Position numbers and translations under genes: made by a program. 64,000 nucleotides of DNA from CAIQQQ01 sp040399685 (GTDB lineage Bacteria; Pseudomonadota; Alphaproteobacteria; Acetobacterales; Acetobacteraceae): the NCBI GenBank assembly GCA_040399685.1, contig JBBART010000017.1:43412-107411 (forward strand), in the 5' to 3' direction. Below, piece after piece: positions 17,954-25,745 of this stretch. The first letter of the stretch is position 1; the number at the start of each line of letters is the position of its first letter. The notes under the pieces were generated by a model. The model worked only from the letters and a program-made list of their open reading frames with translations, was not told the origin of the DNA and did no database searches.

Positions 17954-18024
17954 GCGATGTCTCCTCGACTGGATTTTGGCGGAGTGTGTGCTTGGCGCAG
18001 CACTCTGGTCAAGCGGTGCTGGAT

Positions 18025-18087
18025 GGGCAAACGAAGCGCCACCCACCATCGCATCGCAATGATACGGTGATAGCACTTCGCTTGCCC
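18025..18087. repeat. 15-bp imperfect inverted repeat between cupin and coxS genes
   Basis: Arms at 18025-18039 (gggcaaacgaagcgc) and 18073-18087 (gcacttcgcttgccc) match at 13 of 15 positions, with 33 bases between. Both mismatches can form G-U pairs in RNA. It lies in the 168-base gap downstream of the cupin stop and upstream of coxS on the minus strand. It could end the transporter transcript, be a leader hairpin for coxS, or be an operator pair. The sequence does not decide. Confidence 0.5.
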
Positions 18088-18121
18088 ACCTGCGGGCTGG
18101 GTCGAATCGGCCAGCGGCTGT

Positions 18122-18454
18122 TCAATCGACGATGAAGAGCTTCGCTCCGGTCTGCGTGGAGGAACGGTGCGATGCGTCACCGAAATCAGACACCTGATAG
18201 CTCATGCCAGCGCGCAAGGTGGAACGTCGACCGTCGCGCAATTCGCTCTCCAGCACGCCCTCGAGTACGTGGATGATATGCCCGCGATCGCACCAGTGAT
18301 CGGCCAGATAGCCGGGTGAATACTCGACGATCCGGACGCGGATATCACCGATAGTCAGTGTGCGCCACGTCGCCTGCCCCGTCTCACCCGGATGGATGGT
18401 GGCGGGAACGGCGCTCCAGTCGGTGACCATGAACGGAAGTTCTGGAATTTTCAT
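18122..18454 (-). CDS. Small cupin-fold protein (DHCW-motif type)
   Basis: 110 residues from ATG 18454. A single cupin-like domain is visible: YLADHWCDRGHIIHVLEG (about 46-63) followed by a second strand set with a conserved SYQVSDFGDASHRSS. The DHWC-x-x-GH arrangement matches a family I know as DHCW-motif cupin-fold proteins, whose function is not established to my knowledge. It begins 17 bases after the stop of the DppF-like ATPase, so it is probably the last gene of the transporter operon. Histidines and the cysteine could bind metal. A role in sensing or processing the imported solute is only a guess. Confidence 0.75.
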   Translation of the reverse strand: MKIPELPFMVTDWSAVPATIHPGETGQATWRTLTIGDIRVRIVEYSPGYLADHWCDRGHIIHVLEGVLESELRDGRRSTLRAGMSYQVSDFGDASHRSSTQTGAKLFIVD

Positions 18455-18471
18455 GGCTGAATCTCCTTCGC

Positions 18472-19458
18472 TCAGGCCAGCGCCGGCACCACGTCCAGAT
18501 GGCACGCCGAAACCTGGCCGGGAACGCCGGTGGAGCGCAGCAACGGTTCCTCGATCTTGCAGCGATCGAACACATACGGGCAGCGCGTGTGGAAGCGGCA
18601 GCCGCTGGGCGGGTTGATGGGGCTGGGCACATCCCCCTTCAGGATAACCCGCTGGCGCTTGATGGTGGGGTCAGGCACCGGCACGGCGGACAGCAGGGCG
18701 CGGGTGTAGGGATGATGCGGGGCCGAGAACAGCGTGCGGCGGTCCGCCAGCTCGACGATCTTGCCGAGATACATCACCGCCACCCGATGCGTCAGATGCT
18801 CGACGATGGCGAGGTCGTGGCTGATGAACAGCAGCGCCAGGCCCAGCTCATCCTGAAGATCGCTCAGCAGATTGACGATCTGGGCCTTCACCGACACGTC
18901 CAACGCCGACACCGCCTCATCGCAGATGATCAGGTCCGACCCGGGCGCCAGGGCGCGGGCAATGCCGATTCGCTGGCGCTGGCCGCCGGAGAATTCATGC
19001 GGGAAACGGTGCATGGCGTCGCGCGGCAGGCGCACCTTGTCCATCAGCGCGGCCACCCGGTCTTCCAGTTCGGAGCCGGAGGCGAGGCCAAAATTAACGA
19101 TTGGCTCACCAATGATGTCGCGCACGCGCTGGCGCGGGTTCAGGCTGCTGAACGGGTCCTGAAACACCACCTGCACGCGGCGGCGCATGTCGCGCAGCTT
19201 GGACGGCGGCAGGTTGTCGATGCGCTGGCCGTCGAGGAACACCTCGCCGTCAGTGGGTTCCACCAGACGCAGGATGGTCTTGCCGAGGGTGGATTTGCCA
19301 CAGCCCGATTCGCCCACGATCGACAGCGTCTCGCCCTTCTCCAACGTGAAGCTGACGCCGTCCAGCGCGTAGACGAAGCCCTTCTTGCCGCCAAAAAAGT
19401 CCGATTGCAGGGGGAAGTGTTTCTTGAGCGCGTTGACTTCAAGCAGAGGGATGCTCAT
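18472..19458 (-). CDS. Dpp/Opp-family ABC transporter ATP-binding protein (DppF-like)
   Basis: 328 residues. Walker A GESGCGKST is near 49-57, the signature SGGQRQRIGIARAL and Walker B ICDEAVSALD. Ala replaces the more usual Pro in Walker B (DEA rather than DEP), which is a mild variant also seen in this family. The C-terminal CRFHTRCPYV motif is present. The start at 19458 overlaps the stop of the DppD-like gene (ATGA). Confidence 0.9.
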   Translation of the reverse strand: MSIPLLEVNALKKHFPLQSDFFGGKKGFVYALDGVSFTLEKGETLSIVGESGCGKSTLGKTILRLVEPTDGEVFLDGQRIDNLPPSKLRDMRRRVQVVFQDPFSSLNPRQRVRDIIGEPIVNFGLASGSELEDRVAALMDKVRLPRDAMHRFPHEFSGGQRQRIGIARALAPGSDLIICDEAVSALDVSVKAQIVNLLSDLQDELGLALLFISHDLAIVEHLTHRVAVMYLGKIVELADRRTLFSAPHHPYTRALLSAVPVPDPTIKRQRVILKGDVPSPINPPSGCRFHTRCPYVFDRCKIEEPLLRSTGVPGQVSACHLDVVPALA

Positions 19459-20444
19459 GCGGCGATCTGCCTTTCGGCGTAATGGCAGGCGACCAGATGG
19501 CCCGGCTGTTTCTCTTCCACGGCCGGCGCGATCTTAGTGCAGATGTCGGTGGCGATGGTGCAGCGGCCAGCGAAGGCGCAGCCGATGATGGGCTTGCGCA
19601 GGCTGGGCACCTGGCCGCCGATCTCCACCAGCTTGGTGCGTCCGCCATGTTCCAGCGACGAGCCGAGCTTTGGAACGGCGCCGAGCAGGCCCTTGGTGTA
19701 GGGGTGCTGCGGGTTGCCGAAGATCTCCAGCGCCGTGCCCTCCTCCACCTTACGGCCGGCATACATCACCACCACGCGCTGGGCCATTTCCGCCACCACG
19801 CCGAGATCGTGGGTGATGAGCATGATGGCCGAGCCGAGGCGGGTTTTCAGGTCGCGCATCAGGTCCAGGATCTGCGCCTGGATGGTCACGTCCAGCGCCG
19901 TGGTCGGCTCGTCGGCGATCAGCAGTTTCGGGTTGCAGGCCAGGGCGATGGCAATCATCACCCGCTGGCGCATGCCGCCGGACAGCTGATGCGGATATTC
20001 CTTCACGCGCCGCTCAGGGGCGGGGATTCCCACCAAGGTGAGGATCTCAATGGCCCGACGCTCGGCCTCACGCGCCGAAAGCCCTTCGTGCAGCACCAGC
20101 GATTCGCCGATCTGCCGACCGACATTGAGCACCGGGTTCAGGCTCGTCATCGGCTCCTGGAAGATCATGCTGATCTCCTTGCCGCGGATCTTGCGCATCT
20201 CGGCATCGGTGCATTGCAGCAGGTCGCGGCCTTCGAACATGATTCGGCCGGCCATCTTGCCGGGCGGTGTCTGGATCAGCCGCAGGATGGACATGGAGGT
20301 GACGGACTTGCCGCACCCCGATTCGCCCACGATCGCCACCGTCTCGCCGGCGTTGATGGTGAACGACAATCCCTCAACGGCACGCACAACGCCGTCGGGC
20401 GTGCCGAAATGGGTTTGCAGGTTTTCAACCGAAAGCAGGGCCAT
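19455..20444 (-). CDS. Dpp/Opp-family ABC transporter ATP-binding protein (DppD-like)
   Basis: 329 residues from ATG 20444. Walker A GESGCGKS is at 40-47, with SGGMRQR and LLIADEPTTALD downstream. The C-terminal CAFAGRCTI cysteine motif is of the oligopeptide type. It starts one base after the DppC-like stop and overlaps the DppF-like start. It belongs to the third Dpp-type importer in the window, which has three candidate binding proteins upstream. Confidence 0.9.
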   Translation of the reverse strand: MALLSVENLQTHFGTPDGVVRAVEGLSFTINAGETVAIVGESGCGKSVTSMSILRLIQTPPGKMAGRIMFEGRDLLQCTDAEMRKIRGKEISMIFQEPMTSLNPVLNVGRQIGESLVLHEGLSAREAERRAIEILTLVGIPAPERRVKEYPHQLSGGMRQRVMIAIALACNPKLLIADEPTTALDVTIQAQILDLMRDLKTRLGSAIMLITHDLGVVAEMAQRVVVMYAGRKVEEGTALEIFGNPQHPYTKGLLGAVPKLGSSLEHGGRTKLVEIGGQVPSLRKPIIGCAFAGRCTIATDICTKIAPAVEEKQPGHLVACHYAERQIAA

Positions 20445-20445
20445 G

Positions 20446-21351
20446 TCAGATCCGTTTCGCAAGGCGTGGGTCGAGCGCATCGCGCAGGCCGTCGCCCAGA
20501 AGGTTCACGGCCAGCACCGTCACCGACAGGAACACGGCGGGGAAGAACACGATAAACGGCTTCACCTGCCAGAGTGCCCGGCCCTCGGCCATGATGTTGC
20601 CCCAGCTTGGAATGGTGGGGGGCGTGCCGGCACCGATGAACGACAGCGTGGCCTCGGCCAGCATGGCGGACGCGCAGATGAACGTGGCCTGCACGATGAT
20701 CGGCGCCATGGTGTTGGGCAGGATGTGGCGGAAGATGATCTTCGGAACCCGCGTGCCGGAAGCGATGGCGGCCTCCACATAAGGCTGTTCGCGCAGGGAC
20801 AGCACCACGCCGCGCACCAGGCGGGCCACGCGCGGAATTTCAGCCACCGAAATGGCGATCACCACGTTCTGCACGGACGCCCCGATCAACGCCATCAGGG
20901 CGATGGCCAGCAGGATGGACGGAATGGACATCAGCCCGTCCATGATCCGCATGATGATGGTGTCCAGCAGGCGGATGAAGCCGGCGCAGACGCCGATGAA
21001 CATGCCAACGACCGACGAGACGATGGCCACCGTAAAGCCTACCTCAAGCGAGACGCGGGTGCCGTACAGGGTGCGCGAATAGATGTCGCGGCCCAGCATG
21101 TCGGTGCCGAACCAATACAGCGCCGAGGGCGGCCTTGTGCGCTTGGACGGTGCGAGGGCAGTCGGATCGACGGTGAACAGATACGGCGCCAGCAAGGCAA
21201 TCGCCACGATCAGCGTCAGCAGAAACCCGCCGATGGCGATGGTGGGATAGCGATAGATGAACATCGAAATCCGCCCACGCTCCCGCCTTGGGGGCAAGAC
21301 ATCGGGAAGGATCGGGGCCGCGACAATGTGCGGCGCTAGGGTCGTGCTCAA
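20446..21351 (-). CDS. Dpp/Opp-family ABC transporter permease (DppC-like)
   Basis: 301 residues. The diagnostic YWFGTDMLGRDIYSRTLYG stretch lies near residues 80-98, followed by hydrophobic segments. The most likely start is TTG at 21351, which overlaps the TGA of the DppB-like gene (TTGA). The first in-frame ATG is about 29 codons in, at MFIYRYP, and would still leave the first membrane segment intact, so the start is not certain. Confidence 0.88.
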   Translation of the reverse strand: MSTTLAPHIVAAPILPDVLPPRRERGRISMFIYRYPTIAIGGFLLTLIVAIALLAPYLFTVDPTALAPSKRTRPPSALYWFGTDMLGRDIYSRTLYGTRVSLEVGFTVAIVSSVVGMFIGVCAGFIRLLDTIIMRIMDGLMSIPSILLAIALMALIGASVQNVVIAISVAEIPRVARLVRGVVLSLREQPYVEAAIASGTRVPKIIFRHILPNTMAPIIVQATFICASAMLAEATLSFIGAGTPPTIPSWGNIMAEGRALWQVKPFIVFFPAVFLSVTVLAVNLLGDGLRDALDPRLAKRI

Positions 21352-22289
21352 TAGCGGATCCTCGGATCAAAGAGGGTGTAGAGCAAATCAACGCCGAGAT
21401 TCACCAGCACGTAGATGAAGCTGAACATCAGCACCACGCCCTGGATGACCGGATAGTCGCGCCGCAGAATGGCCTCCACGGTCAGCCGTCCCAGACCGGG
21501 AATGGCGAACACGCTCTCGGTGACAACGGCGCCACCGATCAGCGAGGCAAAGCCGATGCCCACGATGGTGACAATCGGCACCGCCGCGTTCTTCAGCGCG
21601 TGCACGAACAGAATGCCCCGTTGGTCCACACCCTTGGCGCGCGCGGTGCGGACGTAGTCCTGGCTCAGAACCTCCAGCATCGTGGCGCGCGTGATGCGGG
21701 CGATCAGCGCCATGTAGATGAGGCCCAACGCGATGGCGGGCAGGATGAGGTTGAGGAACCACGGCACCACGCCCTTGTCGATCGGCGTGTAGCCCTGCAC
21801 CGGCACCCAATCGAGTTCAAGTGCGAACACATAGGCCAGCAGGTAGCCGACCACGAACACCGGCACCGAGAAGCCCATGGTCGACAGCACCATCGAGGCG
21901 CGGTCGATCCAGGAACCCTGCTTCCACGCCGCCACCACGCCGAGCGGGATGGCGAAGCTCAGCGAGATCACCAACGTCACCACCATCAGCGACAACGTGG
22001 GCTGGATGCGCTGGGCGATCATGTGGGTGACAGGCAGGTTGGTGAAGATCGAGGTTCCGAGATCACCTTGCAGCACGCCCCACGCCCATCCGCCGAAGCG
22101 GATGAGGAAGGGACGATCCAGGCCCAGCGAGGCCCGGATACGCTCCACGTCCGCCGGCGACGCCTGGTCGCCGGCGATGATCGCGGCCGGATCACCGGGT
22201 GCGATGTAGAGAAGGCTGAACACGAACAGGGCCACCACCGCCATCACGGGGATGGTGGCCAGCACGCGTCGGCAGATATAGGCGAACAT
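21348..22289 (-). CDS. Dpp/Opp-family ABC transporter permease (DppB-like)
   Basis: 313 residues with the DppB motif LLYIAPGDPAAIIAGDQAS near residues 26-44, about six membrane segments and the coupling loop RTARAKGVDQRGILFVHALK. It begins 15 bases after the stop of the nearest binding-protein gene and overlaps the DppC-like gene by four bases. Confidence 0.9.
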   Translation of the reverse strand: MFAYICRRVLATIPVMAVVALFVFSLLYIAPGDPAAIIAGDQASPADVERIRASLGLDRPFLIRFGGWAWGVLQGDLGTSIFTNLPVTHMIAQRIQPTLSLMVVTLVISLSFAIPLGVVAAWKQGSWIDRASMVLSTMGFSVPVFVVGYLLAYVFALELDWVPVQGYTPIDKGVVPWFLNLILPAIALGLIYMALIARITRATMLEVLSQDYVRTARAKGVDQRGILFVHALKNAAVPIVTIVGIGFASLIGGAVVTESVFAIPGLGRLTVEAILRRDYPVIQGVVLMFSFIYVLVNLGVDLLYTLFDPRIRY

Positions 22290-22304
22290 GCGGCGGTGTT
22301 CCGA

Positions 22305-23891
22305 TCAGCTCTTCTGAACGCCCCAGAACACTGGGAACGGTGACTTCACGATGCCGGACACGTTCTTGCGCCAGGCGGTGTATTGCAGGAAGAAGCCGGT
22401 GGGGATGTAGGTGACGTTGTCGAACGACGCCTTGTTGATGTCCACGATGGCCTTCTTTTCGGCGGCTGCGTCAGGCGCTGCATACCAGTCCGAGATGCCC
22501 TTCTGCACGGCATCCGATTTCGGCCAGCCGAACCAGGCCTTGTCGCCGCCGGCATCCAACGCGGTGTAAGGTGCGGGGTTGATGCAGTCAGCGCCTGCAT
22601 GCCAGGTGTGGAAGATGTTCCAGCCGCCCTTGTCCACCGGGTCCTTCTTGGCGCGGATGGTGCCGGTGGTGCCCCAGTCGGTGGCCACGTAATCGACGTT
22701 CATGCCGATTTTCTGCAGCAGGTCGGCCGTCACATCGCCTTCGGCCTTGGTGATGGCAACGTCGGTGGCCACGATCAGGCGGATCTTCTCGCCGTTGTAG
22801 CCGGCTTCCTTGAGCAGCTTCTTCGCACCCTCATAGTCGCGCGGGCCCTTCAGGATTTCGCCGCCTTCTTCGGTGTACATCGCCGAACCCGGCGTGAAGA
22901 AGCTGGGGCAGGTCTTCCACAGATTGGTGTCGTCCCCGGCCACGGCCTGCATGTAGTCGGTCTGGCTCAACGCCATCATCACCGCGCGACGTACCCGCAC
23001 GTCGTTGAACGGCGCGTTCAGATGGTTGATGCGGAAGCTGCCGATGTTGCCGAGCGGATCGCCGATATCGACATTGAGGTTGCGGTTGCGCTTGAGCAGC
23101 GGCACCAGGTCGGCGATGGGGTTTTCCCACCAGTCCACTTCACCGTTCTGCAGGGCGGCGCCGGCCGTGGCGGCGTCCGGAATGATGATCCATTCGATAC
23201 GGTCAAAGTTCATCCGCTTGCCGCCGGACAGCCAGTCCCCAACCTCGGGGCGGGGGTTGTAGCCGTCAAACTTCTCAAAGATGGCCTTCGAGCCGGGCAC
23301 CCATTCGGCGGTGTTGAACTTCATCGGGCCGGAGCCGACATATTCCTTGATGAGCTGGAACGGGTCGGTCTTGGCGATGCGCTCCGGCATGATCAACGCG
23401 ACGGGGGCGTTGGACTTGCCGACGGCAAACAGCATCTTGCTGAAGGGCCTGTTGAGGCGGAAGCGCACGGTGCGGTCATCGATCGCCTCCAGCGCATCGA
23501 GACGCGCCAGGATCTGCTGGCCCATCGTGTCGCGGACCATCCAGCGCTTGAGGCTGGCGACCACGTCCTTGGACAGAACCGGCTCGCCGTCATGAAATTT
23601 CAGGCCGGGGCGCAGCGTAAACGACCACACGGTGAAGTCGGCGTTGACCTCATGGCTTTCGGCCATCTGCGGGCGGGGCGTGTTGGTGGAATCAACGCCA
23701 TACAGCGTCTCCCACACCATCAAGGCCGCGTTTCGCACCACATATTGCGTGCCGGCCACGGCATCGAGCGAGGACAGGTTAGCCTGCGGGATGAAACGCA
23801 GAACGCGGGCGTTCTGCGCCATGCCCAGATTTGGAGCAGCCAGAACAGCGCCGCCAGCGGCAGCGGATTTGAGCAGTGTACGACGCTTCAT
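22305..23891 (-). CDS. Dpp/Opp-type ABC transporter substrate-binding protein (SBP family 5), third of three tandem paralogs
   Basis: 528 residues from ATG 23891. The signal MKRRTLLKSAAAGGAVLAAP has the twin arginines of a Tat-type leader. The mature N-terminus VLRFIPQANLSSLDAVAGTQ is closely similar to those of the two upstream paralogs (24067-25629 and 25746-27338). A GAGGGATG stretch lies 12 or more bases upstream; an ATG at 23909 is an alternative. It is the binding protein nearest the permease genes (15-base gap) and so the best candidate for the dedicated partner of the 18472-22289 importer. Confidence 0.9.
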   Translation of the reverse strand: MKRRTLLKSAAAGGAVLAAPNLGMAQNARVLRFIPQANLSSLDAVAGTQYVVRNAALMVWETLYGVDSTNTPRPQMAESHEVNADFTVWSFTLRPGLKFHDGEPVLSKDVVASLKRWMVRDTMGQQILARLDALEAIDDRTVRFRLNRPFSKMLFAVGKSNAPVALIMPERIAKTDPFQLIKEYVGSGPMKFNTAEWVPGSKAIFEKFDGYNPRPEVGDWLSGGKRMNFDRIEWIIIPDAATAGAALQNGEVDWWENPIADLVPLLKRNRNLNVDIGDPLGNIGSFRINHLNAPFNDVRVRRAVMMALSQTDYMQAVAGDDTNLWKTCPSFFTPGSAMYTEEGGEILKGPRDYEGAKKLLKEAGYNGEKIRLIVATDVAITKAEGDVTADLLQKIGMNVDYVATDWGTTGTIRAKKDPVDKGGWNIFHTWHAGADCINPAPYTALDAGGDKAWFGWPKSDAVQKGISDWYAAPDAAAEKKAIVDINKASFDNVTYIPTGFFLQYTAWRKNVSGIVKSPFPVFWGVQKS

Positions 23892-24049
23892 GGTGCAGGC
23901 ATCCCTCATGTCTTCGTGGTCGAGCAGGCAATCCAGCAAATGCTTTGCAAGCGCCGTGCCTTTATCGTCATGGCATGAGCCTAGCGCATGTTAGCCATGC
24001 CGCAAGTGCCGTTCGACATGCAAACCATCCGGCGGGCAGCGGCCGACAT

Positions 24050-24070
24050 GTCGGGCGGTGCCCGACCTAC
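24050..24070. repeat. REP-like palindrome, copy 1
   Basis: GTCGGGC and GCCCGAC form a 7-bp stem around a three-base loop (24050-24066), followed by CTAC. It lies directly after the minus-strand stop codon of the binding-protein gene at 24067, whose TAG is part of the CTAC flank. The same element recurs at 38586-38633 and 46888-46909, each time next to a gene end. This marks it as a dispersed extragenic repeat that may also act as a transcript-end hairpin. Confidence 0.7.
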
Positions 24071-25629
24071 GTGCGTTTGAGGTTGTGGAACATGGCGAAG
24101 CCGGTGACGCGGCCGGTGAGGTTTCGGCGCAGGGCGGTGTTCGAATAATAGGCACCCACCGGGATGAAAGGCACTTCATCGAGCACCACGCGCTGCATGT
24201 CGGCCGCGATGCTCTGCTGGGTTGCCAGGTTCGGCGCCTCGAACCATGAATCACGCAATGATTCCAGTCTGGGAATGGTGGGCCAGCCGAACCAGGCGTC
24301 CTTGCCGTTGCCGCGGGCCACCGGGTGGCCGGCCGGGTCCATCCAGTCAAAGCTGCCGAACGCTGTCAGCAAGGCCGACCAACCGCCCTTCTCCACCGGC
24401 TCGCGCGAGGCGCGGCGCTGGATGACGGTGCCCCAGTCACTGAGGGCGAAGTCCATGTTGAAGCCGAGATCCTTGAACAGCGCGCCGGCCACCTGCGTCA
24501 TCGCGGCGGGGGCCAGAATGTCGGTGGGGCCAATCAGGCGCATGCGCGGGGTGAGCGCCCCGGCGTCCCGCAACAGGCCGCGCGCCCGGTCCAGGCTGCG
24601 GGGGCCGGTCAGCACCTCCATGCCGGCCATGGTGGCCAGCGGCGTGCCAGGGGTGAACACGCCGATTGGCGCAAAGCCGGCGGGGTCGGGCCCCACGATG
24701 GAGGCCATGAAATCGGTCTGGTCGATCGCCGGCAGCAAGGCTCGGCGGGCTTCCTTGGTGTCGAAGGGCGGGTGCAGATGGTTCAGCCGCAGCATGGCCG
24801 GGTTGGGCCGGGAATCGATCCGTTCGATGGCGATGTTGCGATTGCGCGCCATCAGCTCCTGCAATTCCGGCGGCGGCTGCTCGAACCAGTCGATCTCGTT
24901 GTTCTGCAGGGCGGCGGCGGCGGTGGCGGCATCGGTGATGATGCGCCATTCAACCCGGTCGAAATAGACGCGCTTGCCGCCGGCGGTGAAGCTGGCGGGC
25001 GCTTCGCGCGGCACGTAGCGCTCATTGCGGGCGTAGGCCACGAAGCTGCCGGAATTGAACTCGCTGGCCAGATAGCGGAACGGGCCGGAGCCGATGGTTT
25101 CGGTGATCTGCTTGTAGGGGTCGGTCTGCGCGATCCGCTCGGGCATCACGAAACAGGCCGAGGCAATCGCGGCCAGTGCGTTGAACAGCAACGGGAACGG
25201 TCGGCTGAGGCGGAATTCGAGGCTTGTGTCGTCCAGCGCCGTCACGCTGTCCGTCACGGTGGCGAGCTTTTGGCCGAAGGCGTTGCGCACCATCCAGCGC
25301 TTGATGCTGGCCGTGGCATCTCGTGCCAGAACCTTGGCGCCGTCGTGGAAAACAAGGCCGTCGCGCAGCGTGATGATGATGCGCCGGCCGTCATCCTCAA
25401 TGACGTGCCCGGCTGCCATCTGTGGCTGCGGGTTCAGACCTGAATCAAGGCCATACAGCGTGTCGTAGACCATGAAGGCGTGGTTGCGGGTGATGTTGGC
25501 CGTGGTCCAGATCGGGTCCAGCGACGTGAGGTTCGCCTGCGGCACCATCCGCAGCACCTGGGCAGGCTGGGCGATGGCGGGGCGCGCCAGAACGGCCGCC
25601 CCGGTGGCCAGGAATGCTCTACGTTTCAT
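24067..25629 (-). CDS. Dpp/Opp-type ABC transporter substrate-binding protein (SBP family 5), second of three tandem paralogs
   Basis: 520 residues. MKRRAFLATGAAVLARPAIAQ is a Tat-like signal ending in an AIAQ cleavage site. The mature start VLRMVPQANLTSLDPIWTTA strongly resembles its two neighbours, so the three arose by duplication. Gaps to the flanking paralogs (175 and 116 bases) are wider than elsewhere in the operon and contain a REP-like hairpin and a perfect palindrome. Separate control is therefore possible. Ligand unknown. Confidence 0.9.
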   Translation of the reverse strand: MKRRAFLATGAAVLARPAIAQPAQVLRMVPQANLTSLDPIWTTANITRNHAFMVYDTLYGLDSGLNPQPQMAAGHVIEDDGRRIIITLRDGLVFHDGAKVLARDATASIKRWMVRNAFGQKLATVTDSVTALDDTSLEFRLSRPFPLLFNALAAIASACFVMPERIAQTDPYKQITETIGSGPFRYLASEFNSGSFVAYARNERYVPREAPASFTAGGKRVYFDRVEWRIITDAATAAAALQNNEIDWFEQPPPELQELMARNRNIAIERIDSRPNPAMLRLNHLHPPFDTKEARRALLPAIDQTDFMASIVGPDPAGFAPIGVFTPGTPLATMAGMEVLTGPRSLDRARGLLRDAGALTPRMRLIGPTDILAPAAMTQVAGALFKDLGFNMDFALSDWGTVIQRRASREPVEKGGWSALLTAFGSFDWMDPAGHPVARGNGKDAWFGWPTIPRLESLRDSWFEAPNLATQQSIAADMQRVVLDEVPFIPVGAYYSNTALRRNLTGRVTGFAMFHNLKRT

Positions 25630-25700
25630 ATGCGCCCCGCGTTGGATGACATCACGCCACGAGGGTGAGCATCGACGCGGGACGCTGATGAGACAAGGCT

Positions 25701-25719
25701 AAAACCGTTTAACGGTTTT
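25701..25719. promoter_or_regulatory. Perfect 19-bp palindrome between two binding-protein genes
   Basis: AAAACCGTT (25701-25709), one central T, and AACGGTTTT (25711-25719) are exact inverted repeats. It lies 72 bases upstream of the minus-strand start at 25629 and 27 bases past the preceding stop at 25746. The near-absence of loop bases fits a dimeric repressor operator better than an RNA terminator, although an eight-bp stem with a TAA loop and short U run is also possible. Confidence 0.5.
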
Positions 25720-25745
25720 GGATTGGTTCGCCGAAACGACAGAAA

